Part shown: positions 1 through 5,960 of the stretch, piece after piece
Position numbering within the stretch: position 1 is the stretch's first letter
Layout: the number at the start of each line of letters is the position of its first letter
From: an uncultured Oscillospiraceae bacterium
GTDB taxonomy: Bacteria > Bacillota > Clostridia > Oscillospirales > Ruminococcaceae
Assembly: GCA_934457235.1 (NCBI GenBank)
Contig: CAKSHT010000014.1
Location: 1 to 25,727, forward strand
Reading direction: 5' to 3'
DNA length: 25,727 nt
Made by a program: the position numbers and the translations under genes
Notes under the pieces: generated by a model
Told to the model about the DNA's origin: nothing
The model's database searches: none
What the model saw: the letters and a program-made list of their open reading frames with translations, nothing else

Positions 1-384
1 TATATTCTCGACGCAGCTGACAAGCCCCTCGGCCGTGTAGCTGCAGCAGCCGCTCATATCCTGAGAGGCAAGCACAAGCCGACATTCGCTCCCCACTGCG
101 ACTGCGGCGATCATGTGATCATCATCAACTGCGCAAAGGCAGTCCTCACCGGCAAGAAGCTGGAGAAGAAGGTTTACAGATGGCACACCGGCTGGATCGG
201 CCATCTCAAGGAAGTAAGCTACGACAAGCTGATGAAGGAGAACCCCGAGAAGGCAATGACCATCGCTGTTAACGGCATGCTGCCCAACACCACTCTCGGC
301 AGAAAGGCTCTCACAAGACTGCGCTGCTACGCAGGTGCAGAGCACAACAATGCGGCTCAGAAGCCCGTTGAATACAAAATATAA
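1..384 (+). CDS. rplM: Large-subunit ribosomal protein L13 (5' end missing)
   Basis: This is ribosomal protein L13, a structural and early-assembly protein of the 50S subunit. The frame is open from the first base of the window, so the first residues lie upstream. The visible part begins YILDAADKPLGR and continues with the family pattern LRGKHKPTFAPH, GDHVIIIN, LTGKK and the RWHTGW segment. The C-terminal part contains MLPNTTLGRKAL, matching the usual MLPxNxLGR signature, and ends at a TAA. About 127 residues are visible against a usual length near 145, so only some 15 residues are missing. The stop lies 14 bases before the rpsI start and shares the AAGGAGG ribosome site, the normal rplM-rpsI operon arrangement. 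Identification is secure. Confidence 0.97.
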   Translation, partial: YILDAADKPLGRVAAAAAHILRGKHKPTFAPHCDCGDHVIIINCAKAVLTGKKLEKKVYRWHTGWIGHLKEVSYDKLMKENPEKAMTIAVNGMLPNTTLGRKALTRLRCYAGAEHNNAAQKPVEYKI

Positions 385-398
385 GGAGGGCCTGAACA

Positions 399-797
399 AT
401 GTACGATTCTAAGCCTTATTACTATGGCACCGGCAGAAGAAAGCACTCTGTCGCAAGAGTTAGAGTATATCCCGGAAGCGGCACGATCACTGTAAACGGC
501 CGTTCCATTGATGATTATTTCGGTCTGGAGACCCTGAAGCTGATCGTTCGTCAGCCCCTGACCCTCACAGACACCATCGAGAAGTTCGATATCGTTGCTA
601 CCGTTGCAGGCGGCGGCGTTACCGGTCAGGCTGGCGCTATCCGTCATGGCCTCTCCAGAGCGCTCCTCCAGTACTCCGATGAGCTCCGTCCTGTCCTCAA
701 GAAGGCTGGCTTCCTCACTCGTGATCCGAGAATGAAGGAAAGAAAGAAGTACGGTCTCAAGGCTGCACGTCGCGCTCCTCAGTTCTCCAAGAGATAA
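399..797 (+). CDS. rpsI: Small-subunit ribosomal protein S9
   Basis: This is ribosomal protein S9 of the 30S subunit; its C-terminal tail reaches towards the P-site tRNA. The 132-residue protein starts with the family pattern [19 protein letters not shown] and carries the conserved [14 protein letters not shown] segment and [29 protein letters not shown] tail, ending exactly at the universal SKR. The ATG is 8 bases after an AAGGAGGG site that follows the rplM stop directly. A strong intrinsic terminator lies 75 bases downstream. The 3' end of rpsI is a known integration site of some conjugative elements in Firmicutes, which matters for the accessory genes that follow. Confidence 0.98.
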   Translation: MYDSKPYYYGTGRRKHSVARVRVYPGSGTITVNGRSIDDYFGLETLKLIVRQPLTLTDTIEKFDIVATVAGGGVTGQAGAIRHGLSRALLQYSDELRPVLKKAGFLTRDPRMKERKKYGLKAARRAPQFSKR

Positions 798-871
798 TCA
801 GTCACCCAAGATGGCTCAACCGGGCCGTTTGCGGGAATACGATGTACTTTTGGTCAATTTATGGTCAACAT

Positions 872-905
872 ACCTCCCTGTTTCGGCAGGGAGGTTTTTT
901 ATTTT
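872..905 (+). terminator. Intrinsic terminator of the rplM-rpsI operon
   Basis: ACCTCCCTG (872-880) pairs with CAGGGAGGT (887-895) around a TTTCGG loop and is followed by a run of T to 905 with one A. It is a textbook rho-independent terminator for the ribosomal-protein operon. Confidence 0.93.
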
Positions 906-948
906 TGCTGATTTCAGCCGTCTATCCAACAGTTTGAGTAATCAGCTG

Positions 949-977
949 TTGACAAAGGGCAGTAAATATATTAAACT
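949..977 (+). promoter_or_regulatory. Sigma-A promoter of the 1019 lipoprotein gene
   Basis: TTGACA at 949-954 and TAAACT at 972-977 are 17 bases apart. The -35 box is exact and the -10 box matches TATAAT at four of six positions. It lies after the rpsI terminator and 42 bases before the start codon. Confidence 0.6.
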
Positions 978-1018
978 AATAGCAGGGGATTTAATATGAT
1001 TATTGGTGAGGTTGATTT

Positions 1019-2008
1019 ATGAGAAGGAATATATGTCCGGCGCTTACAGCGTTGCTGTCGGTAATGCTGTTATCGGGCTGCAATGATTCAACTTATTCTG
1101 AGCCTGGCGTTGAAAAGAACACCGAACCGAGCTCTACAAATCGTCAGACTGATATGGCGTTTACTCCAAGCACGGACTGTTCCGGTAACGAAGTATTTTC
1201 GGAAGAGTGCATTTATGATCCGAATGAACAGCCGGAATTAAAGTACGCCGATTACGTGTATGCTCCGCCGTCTGAAGCTTCTGAAATAAGCTTTGCAGTT
1301 GACAGCATTGTGCGAAAAGTAGAATTCAGTTATTATCAGAACGACGGGCGTGAAGATTTGCCAGAGGATATTGTTGACGAGCTGATGCACTACGCAACTA
1401 CCAATGATCTTATCGCTGAAAATGAGAGATTACAGTGGATCGGCGTGGATAAGTATGACATTAATTCGGACGGAACGGACGACTACATTATCGAGGGACA
1501 GGTAATGCGTGACGATATAGTATCCGTGAGCGCGGGTGATTATCCTCATCAGTACTTTGACCGCGTATATATTTCCGATGATGAACAATACCGTGCATAT
1601 GATTTTCCGGCGTCCAAATACAAGTGTTATTATATCCTGTCCAGCGTCTGCAATGGATACTGCAGCTTTATCAGCGACCTTAACAGCCTTTCGCTGATAT
1701 ATTTTGACGGAAACGACTACGCGACAGAAACTATAGGAGCGGAATACACCTGGGAGTACCTGGACGATACGACCGTAAAAATCACCTGTTATCCCAGCCA
1801 GACCGGGGACGGGTACGTTATCGCCAAGTGCTTGTATGGTTCGGATATCGTCCGGCATACCTTGTTCTATTCCTGCCTTGCCGATGGCTCGCCCTGCGTT
1901 CCGTCTGATGGAGAGGTAGATTTCTACATCGAACTTACCGAATCCGCTCCGCAGCAAAATGATTTTTGGATAGGACCAATTGAAATAAAATACGCTGCTG
2001 TTGATTGA
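1019..2008 (+). CDS. Hypothetical secreted lipoprotein with an EF-hand-like loop
   Basis: I do not recognise the family. The 329-residue protein has a type II signal peptide: a basic MRRN start, a hydrophobic stretch and the lipobox LLSGC with Cys21 as the lipidated residue, so it should sit on the outer face of the membrane. Residues 22-75 are Ser/Thr/Pro/Glu-rich and look like a flexible linker. Around residues 147-155 the sequence DINSDGTDD has the D-x-N-x-D-G-x-x-D spacing of a calcium-binding EF-hand or dockerin-type loop. The C-terminal half is acidic, rich in Tyr and Asp, with a cysteine-containing middle. A GGTGAGG site precedes the ATG. Codons are more A/T-ended than in the ribosomal genes next to it, in keeping with an accessory gene. 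It has its own promoter and a shared convergent terminator. Confidence 0.75.
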   Translation: MRRNICPALTALLSVMLLSGCNDSTYSEPGVEKNTEPSSTNRQTDMAFTPSTDCSGNEVFSEECIYDPNEQPELKYADYVYAPPSEASEISFAVDSIVRKVEFSYYQNDGREDLPEDIVDELMHYATTNDLIAENERLQWIGVDKYDINSDGTDDYIIEGQVMRDDIVSVSAGDYPHQYFDRVYISDDEQYRAYDFPASKYKCYYILSSVCNGYCSFISDLNSLSLIYFDGNDYATETIGAEYTWEYLDDTTVKITCYPSQTGDGYVIAKCLYGSDIVRHTLFYSCLADGSPCVPSDGEVDFYIELTESAPQQNDFWIGPIEIKYAAVD

Positions 2009-2022
2009 TATTATATCTCAAA

Positions 2023-2047
2023 ATCCCGCTGTAATATACAGCGGGAT
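2023..2047. terminator. Shared hairpin between convergent genes
   Basis: ATCCCGCTGT (2023-2032) pairs perfectly with ACAGCGGGAT (2038-2047) around five bases. It lies between the convergent 1019 and 2076 genes. The T-tracts are short on both sides (the minus side reads TTTTGAG), so it is probably a weak bidirectional terminator. Confidence 0.6.
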
Positions 2048-2075
2048 ATCTGTGTTATAAACAGCGGGGAAAAAA

Positions 2076-2429
2076 TCAGTCCTTGCTGCCGAACTTGCTG
2101 TTGAACCTGTAGCACGCCTGGAGGAGGGCTTCAAGACGCGGTGCGCCGCACTTCGGGCAGAACGGCTTATCGTTCGGGATTATCGTATCGCAGGTGGGGC
2201 AGTGCAGCTCCGGGTTGCGCAGCTCCGGGACTATCTCGTGATAGCGGCAGCCGGAGGTCGTGCAGCCGTTGTTTACCACATAGCACTCCTCATGGAGCTT
2301 CGCGTGGCAGCCGGGGCAGTCTATCACCGCGTCCCACTTGGACAGTATCTTCATACAGCAGGGGCACACAAGTGGTTCGTTGGTTTCTGGGTCTAACAGC
2401 GGGGTATCTGCGGCAACTGCTTCGTTCAA
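2076..2429 (-). CDS. Small RING-finger/zinc-ribbon protein
   Basis: This 117-residue cytoplasmic protein carries two predicted zinc sites. The first, CPCC followed by DCPGCHAKLHEEC and a GC..GC pair, has the C-C-C-C-H-C-C order of the prokaryotic RING finger 1 family. The second is a C-terminal zinc ribbon, HCPTCDT followed by FCPKCGAPRL. The start chosen is TTG at 2427-2429, because an AGGAG site lies 8 bases before it on the minus strand; the longer in-frame ATG reading runs back through the promoter. Its function is unknown; related RING modules usually mediate protein contacts. A second protein with the same N-terminal finger is encoded at 15824. An exact-consensus promoter lies upstream and a shared hairpin downstream. 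Confidence 0.75.
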   Translation of the reverse strand: MNEAVAADTPLLDPETNEPLVCPCCMKILSKWDAVIDCPGCHAKLHEECYVVNNGCTTSGCRYHEIVPELRNPELHCPTCDTIIPNDKPFCPKCGAPRLEALLQACYRFNSKFGSKD

Positions 2430-2501
2430 ATTTATCACTCCTGTCAGTCCTGTATAAAACAACATTATTTTCACACTGCATTGCTTTAGTTTCTTGTTAT
2501 G

Positions 2502-2530
2502 ATTATAGCACATTATTATTCGATTGTCAA
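2502..2530 (-). promoter_or_regulatory. Exact-consensus promoter of the small RING protein gene
   Basis: On the minus strand TTGACA (2525-2530) and TATAAT (2502-2507) are separated by 17 bases, a perfect sigma-A match. The start codon is about 70 bases downstream, leaving a leader of roughly 65 bases. Confidence 0.85.
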
Positions 2531-2577
2531 TGAAAACCAGCTGTCAAAACTGCATAAAATTCGCACATTTTGTCGAT

Positions 2578-3567
2578 TTATGACGTATACTGTTCACGCA
2601 GTTCGTCCATTACGTCGTCAAGGTCGATACTGGAGTCACGGCGCTTCAGCGGTACCCACTGCCGGAACATGCCGCTGCGCAGATCCTGCCAGTCGCTGGA
2701 ATAATCATTGTATACGCGCTTCCCGGACCACTCCTCCTCGACAGTCGTGTACAGCGCTGTGCGCAGATACGCCGGGATACTCCGGATAGCGCCGTTGTTT
2801 TCCGCTATGTAATCAGCTACATGGCATACGTGCTCGTGATTTATCTGCTTATACGCTGAGATCACTTCCGGCAGGGAGATGATATTCCCGTTTCTGTGCA
2901 GTCTGAATTTCCCGCTGATACCGTCCGCGACTGTACGGCACACCAGGTCTGAAAAAATCTCTCCGTATTTTTCCGTCAGCCGGTCGGCGCCTAATCGCTC
3001 TTTTGCAGAGAGGAGCTGCTCTGACTGAGGTTGTGACTTAAAATTGTTTTCTTTTGTTTCCTTTATTGTGGTTTGACTCGCTTTGGTTTTGTGTGAAGGA
3101 TCTTCGTGACTTGCCGCGGATAAACTGCACTCCTTGTTCTCAAGTTTCTTGACTTCTTGCTGTGAAGCTTCTGCGCTGCATGCCGCTGAGTTATCAGAGC
3201 GCGCTTCCGGCGTTTCAGCGTCTGCTGCTGATTCGGGGAGGAACGTTCTGAGAAGCTCCGGCTCGTCCGGGACGCAGAAATATCTGCGCGCGGGGATACC
3301 GCGTTTCCGGCAGAGTATAAGTCCCAGCTTTATCAGGCGGGAAATGCAGCGGTTCTGCTGATACCCGGAAAGGCAGGTGCTCTCGTGCAGATCCTCGACA
3401 GTGGAGTAGAACCAGCCGTCCGGCGTGAGCATTGAGTTACGCTCGTACCATACCTGCTTTGAGATGAGCGCGCTGTATATAATGGTTTCGTTCAGCCCGA
3501 TGGCGTGCGCGAGATGTCTGTTGAAGCTTACCGTGTTGTCCGGATTGAGTAACTTTAAGATTTCCAT
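2578..3567 (-). CDS. Winged-helix replication-initiator-like protein (DUF6017-like C-terminus)
   Basis: This 329-residue protein looks like the replication-associated proteins of phages, plasmids and conjugative elements of Clostridia. Residues 1-110 form a winged-helix-like domain: an N-terminal LNPDNTVSFNRHLAHAIG segment, then DGWFYSTVEDL, LSGYQQNRCISRLIKLGLI and a PARRYF wing. Residues about 115-210 are a low-complexity Ser/Glu/Lys linker. Residues about 220-300 match, from memory, the DUF6017 pattern: LVCRTVADG, then INHEHVCHVADYIAEN, then IRSIPAYLRTALYTT. The start at 3567 is chosen because GGAGG lies 8 bases ahead; in-frame ATGs upstream lack a good site. No clear promoter is visible. 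No relaxase, integrase or partition gene is near, so it may be an orphan from a decayed element. The domain assignment is inferred from pattern memory. Confidence 0.6.
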   Translation of the reverse strand: MEILKLLNPDNTVSFNRHLAHAIGLNETIIYSALISKQVWYERNSMLTPDGWFYSTVEDLHESTCLSGYQQNRCISRLIKLGLILCRKRGIPARRYFCVPDEPELLRTFLPESAADAETPEARSDNSAACSAEASQQEVKKLENKECSLSAASHEDPSHKTKASQTTIKETKENNFKSQPQSEQLLSAKERLGADRLTEKYGEIFSDLVCRTVADGISGKFRLHRNGNIISLPEVISAYKQINHEHVCHVADYIAENNGAIRSIPAYLRTALYTTVEEEWSGKRVYNDYSSDWQDLRSGMFRQWVPLKRRDSSIDLDDVMDELREQYTS

Positions 3568-3641
3568 GATGTACCTCCGTTTGTTTTTACTCATGGTACA
3601 TCTCATTGGACTGCAATTTACTGCAAATATCGGGCGACGGG

Positions 3642-3669
3642 CAAAAAAAGAAGGGCGGAACGACCGCCC
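3642..3669 (-). terminator. Intrinsic terminator upstream of the replication-like gene
   Basis: Read on the minus strand, GGGCGG-TCGTT-CCGCCC (3669-3653) is followed by TTCTTTTTTTG. It can end transcripts from the DUF2726-like gene at 3845-4312. Because it precedes the start codon of the next minus-strand gene by 75 bases, it could also attenuate that gene. Confidence 0.85.
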
Positions 3670-3697
3670 CATATCTTATTAATGAAAAACGTCCGCG

Positions 3698-3815
3698 AAG
3701 TGACGACTTCACTTTACACAAAGTGACGTTACGCGGTGCACGCAGAGGCAAATCCGTGGACTTAAAGCAACCATATCGTGACGGGTCTGTTTCGTCGGAA
3801 ACGTCACATTGTGAC
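3698..3815. repeat. Cluster of GTGACG/CGTCAC motifs
   Basis: The gap between the replication-like gene and the DUF2726-like gene holds AAGTGACG at 3698-3705 and 3721-3728, GTGACG at 3778-3783 and CGTCAC at 3802-3807. The last copy belongs to the 13-base palindrome GTCACATTGTGAC (3803-3815). CACTTTACACAAAGTG (3710-3725) can form a hairpin. The arrangement could be binding sites for a regulator or short iterons for the adjacent protein; neither is proven. No gene is visible in this 277-base gap. Confidence 0.45.
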
Positions 3816-3844
3816 AGTTTCGGCTTATGCGAATCGACTTTTGC

Positions 3845-4312
3845 TCAGTAACGCAGACTCTTCAGCGCCGCGGTTATCTCGCCCTCGATATCCTCCTTTA
3901 GGGAGCGTATACGCAGCAGCTTGTTACCGAATATCGCGTTTTTAAGCGCGTCGTTCTTTTTAGCGCGTTCAGTTTCGTGGCTCCGGTCGTCCAGCTCTAT
4001 CAGAAGAACTATGTTCATATCGTAATCGCACAGCAGAAAATCCACGTGCTTCGAGCGTATCTTATTGAACCACTTCTGCCAGTCCCGCGTCCCTTTTTTT
4101 ATCGACACGATATCCGCTACGCGTACCTTCGGGCAGATCTGTAACTCCAGCTTGTCCGCTATCGGCTTCAGAATGCGGTAGAACGCGCGTTCACGCTCAG
4201 TCAGTATGGTTTCGTTCATCTCGTAGGGGAGCTTCTCGTGCAGGCGCAGAAGTATCCAGACCAGCACCAGAAACGCTATCACTCCAAGCCCTATCCAGGG
4301 CAGATATTCCAT
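3845..4312 (-). CDS. Membrane-anchored DUF2726-like protein
   Basis: This 155-residue protein has one N-terminal membrane helix (about residues 5-24, MEYLPWIGLGVIAFLVLVW), then a cytoplasmic domain. That domain opens with LTERERAFYRILKPIAD and continues with ICPKVRVADIVSI, KHVDFLLCDYDMNIVLLIELDD and a final LLRIRSL segment. This matches the DUF2726 family, whose fold is thought to resemble restriction-type nucleases (the IELDD-type acidic strand). Activity is unproven. The ATG at 4312 is chosen over the longer reading because GGAGGTGATC stands 3 bases before it. The gene has an exact-consensus promoter and is divergent from the SGNH-hydrolase gene. The terminator at 3642-3669 probably ends its transcript. 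Confidence 0.75.
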   Translation of the reverse strand: MEYLPWIGLGVIAFLVLVWILLRLHEKLPYEMNETILTERERAFYRILKPIADKLELQICPKVRVADIVSIKKGTRDWQKWFNKIRSKHVDFLLCDYDMNIVLLIELDDRSHETERAKKNDALKNAIFGNKLLRIRSLKEDIEGEITAALKSLRY

Positions 4313-4337
4313 TCGATCACCTCCGAACATATCCTCC

Positions 4338-4366
4338 ATTATAGCATATCGTTCTTGTTTTGTCAA
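4338..4366 (-). promoter_or_regulatory. Exact-consensus promoter of the DUF2726-like gene
   Basis: On the minus strand TTGACA (4361-4366), a 17-base spacer and TATAAT (4338-4343) give a perfect sigma-A promoter. The transcription start should fall only about 20 bases before the start codon. Confidence 0.85.
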
Positions 4367-4398
4367 GATATGAACAGCAATGATGTAACCGATTACTC

Positions 4399-4427
4399 TT
4401 GACAACCGCGCGGGTTTGCGGTATAAT
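4399..4427 (+). promoter_or_regulatory. Exact-consensus promoter of the SGNH-hydrolase gene
   Basis: TTGACA (4399-4404), 17 bases, TATAAT (4422-4427). It is divergent from the promoter at 4338-4366, with 32 bases between the two -35 boxes, so a regulator bound there could affect both genes. Confidence 0.9.
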
Positions 4428-4472
4428 TAAAATAATGGCTTTAAGCCGAAAAGACATGTAAGGAGATACAGA

Positions 4473-5786
4473 ATGAAAAAGTTCCTGTCAATTATGCTCG
4501 CAGCCGGAATGCTGCTTTCACTCACCGCGTGCAGCGGAAACAACGAGTCCTCCGGTGCGGAGAGCACCGCAAGCACATCGGGTACGGAATCCGGAGCTTC
4601 CGCAGCTACCGCGGAGAATAACGCCACTACCGACGCTTCCGTAAGCACCGCGGACGCCGCAGAGCCGGCAGCTACCGTGGAATCCGCTGAGGACACCCGC
4701 ACCGATTACGAGAAGATGGTAGACCGCTCCCTGCTCTCCACCGGAAACATGACCAGAATGGCGAATGTATTCAAGCGCGCCCAGAACGGCGAGGACATCA
4801 CCGCGGCGTACATCGGAGGCTCCATAACCGAGGGTTATAACGCCGGAACCACAGAGTTCTACGCAAAGACCTGCACCGACCTGCTCCAGGGCTATTTCCC
4901 GGATATAACCGTCACCGGAGTAAACGCAGGTATCAGCGGAACTCCGTCGCTGCTCGGAAATCTCAGGCTGGAGCGCGATGTGCTTTCCGCCGACCCGGAT
5001 ATCGTTTTCGTTGAGTTCGCAGTAAACGACGGTCAGGAGGGCGATTACAAGAATGCCTATGAGAGCCTTGTGCGCACGCTGCTCACACAGGATAAGGATA
5101 TCGCTGTAGTATTGCTGTTCACCGTGCTGGACAGCGGCTACACCTGCCAGGAGCATATGTCGCAGATCGGCGCAAATTACGGCCTGCCGATGATAAGCGT
5201 ACACGACAGCGTATACGAGGAGATCGAAGCCGGACGCATGACATGGCAGGATTATTCCAACGACCAGTCGCACCCGAACGCTTACGGTCATAAGTGCATA
5301 ACCGATTTCGTGGATAATTATTATCAGAAGGTGCTTGCGGCAGTTGATGAGAATACCGGCGACGTTGACAAGAATCTCCCCGATCCTGTATTCAGCGCGA
5401 AGTACATGAACATGCACTACATGGACAGCGCGAATATGACTGGCGTGGAGCTTGACGGATTCAAGGAGTTCGATACACACAGCAGCTTCCATAACGGCTG
5501 GATGTACAAGGGCACGAGCGGCGGCTCGATGAAGTTCACACTGACATGCAGCGTGCTGGAGATGGTATTCAGAGCGCAGAACAGCGATAAGTACGGCGCG
5601 GCGGATATCTATGTTGACGGTGAAAAGGTGAAGTCCGTGGATTCCAACATGTCCGACGGCTGGGATAATCCGGTGACTGCATACCTGATAGACGCGGCAG
5701 ATTCCGCAGAGCATACCGTTGAGATACGTATGGAGCCGGGCGAGGCACAGGCGTATTTCGTAATGGCGTTCGGTTACTGCGATTAA
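4473..5786 (+). CDS. SGNH/GDSL-type hydrolase lipoprotein
   Basis: This 437-residue lipoprotein is probably an esterase or deacetylase acting on surface or dietary polysaccharide. A signal peptide ends in the lipobox LTAC (Cys20). Residues 21-75 are an Ala/Ser/Thr/Glu-rich spacer. The SGNH blocks are all visible: block I GGSITEG with nucleophile Ser117, block II NAGISG with Gly near 153-156, block III AVNDG with Asn185, and block V DQSHPN with Asp264 and His267. Residues from about 305 form a beta-rich second domain (FHNGWMYKG, FRAQNSDKYGAADIYVDG) like the extra jelly-roll of some carbohydrate esterases. The substrate cannot be read from sequence; acetyl-xylan or other acetylated glycan is a reasonable guess. 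A TAAGGAG site lies 7 bases before the ATG. The gene is monocistronic, with its own promoter and terminator. Confidence 0.88.
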   Translation: MKKFLSIMLAAGMLLSLTACSGNNESSGAESTASTSGTESGASAATAENNATTDASVSTADAAEPAATVESAEDTRTDYEKMVDRSLLSTGNMTRMANVFKRAQNGEDITAAYIGGSITEGYNAGTTEFYAKTCTDLLQGYFPDITVTGVNAGISGTPSLLGNLRLERDVLSADPDIVFVEFAVNDGQEGDYKNAYESLVRTLLTQDKDIAVVLLFTVLDSGYTCQEHMSQIGANYGLPMISVHDSVYEEIEAGRMTWQDYSNDQSHPNAYGHKCITDFVDNYYQKVLAAVDENTGDVDKNLPDPVFSAKYMNMHYMDSANMTGVELDGFKEFDTHSSFHNGWMYKGTSGGSMKFTLTCSVLEMVFRAQNSDKYGAADIYVDGEKVKSVDSNMSDGWDNPVTAYLIDAADSAEHTVEIRMEPGEAQAYFVMAFGYCD

Positions 5787-5815
5787 GTCTTGGATAATTG
5801 TAGGGGCACCCGCAC

Positions 5816-5847
5816 GATTATCGGGTGGATTATAATTAATGTAGGGG
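5816..5847. repeat. Single copy of the degenerate GATTAT-GGTGGATT repeat
   Basis: The stretch starting GATTATCGGGTGGATT at 5816 and running through TAATTAATG closely resembles three units at 13773-13889. It is preceded by GCACGATTAT, also found before the unit at 13773. It lies between the SGNH-hydrolase stop and its terminator. Confidence 0.55.
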
Positions 5848-5874
5848 CGGATTCTATATCCGCCCGTTTCTTTT
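5845..5874 (+). terminator. Terminator of the SGNH-hydrolase gene
   Basis: GGGCGGAT (5845-5852) pairs with ATCCGCCC (5858-5865) around TCTAT and is followed by GTTTCTTTT. Confidence 0.8.
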
Positions 5875-5892
5875 ACGGCGCATAACGACGAA

Positions 5893-5914
5893 CCCCCCTG
5901 CCGAAGCAGGGGGG
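5893..5914 (-). terminator. Hairpin ending the cmk-plsC-ispH/rpsA transcript
   Basis: CCCCCCTGC (5893-5901) pairs with GCAGGGGGG (5906-5914). On the minus strand the loop is a stable C(TTCG)G tetraloop. The following T-tract is weak (TTCGTCGTT), but the very GC-rich stem, 46 bases past the rpsA stop, fits a terminator or 3' stabiliser. Confidence 0.7.
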
Positions 5915-5960
5915 CATTAATTTAGGTCAAGCTGTTGATTGTTTGATGAGTGCGCAGGAA

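Noticed and set aside
811..999. 62-codon plus-strand frame after rpsI
   Set aside because: It runs through the rpsI terminator hairpin, has no ribosome site and shows no protein-like pattern.
3606..3851. 81-codon plus-strand frame
   Set aside because: It spans a minus-strand terminator and the GTGACG repeat cluster and has no ribosome site.
4518..5714. 398-codon minus-strand frame
   Set aside because: It is the complement of the SGNH-hydrolase gene, whose signal peptide, catalytic blocks, promoter and terminator are all clear.
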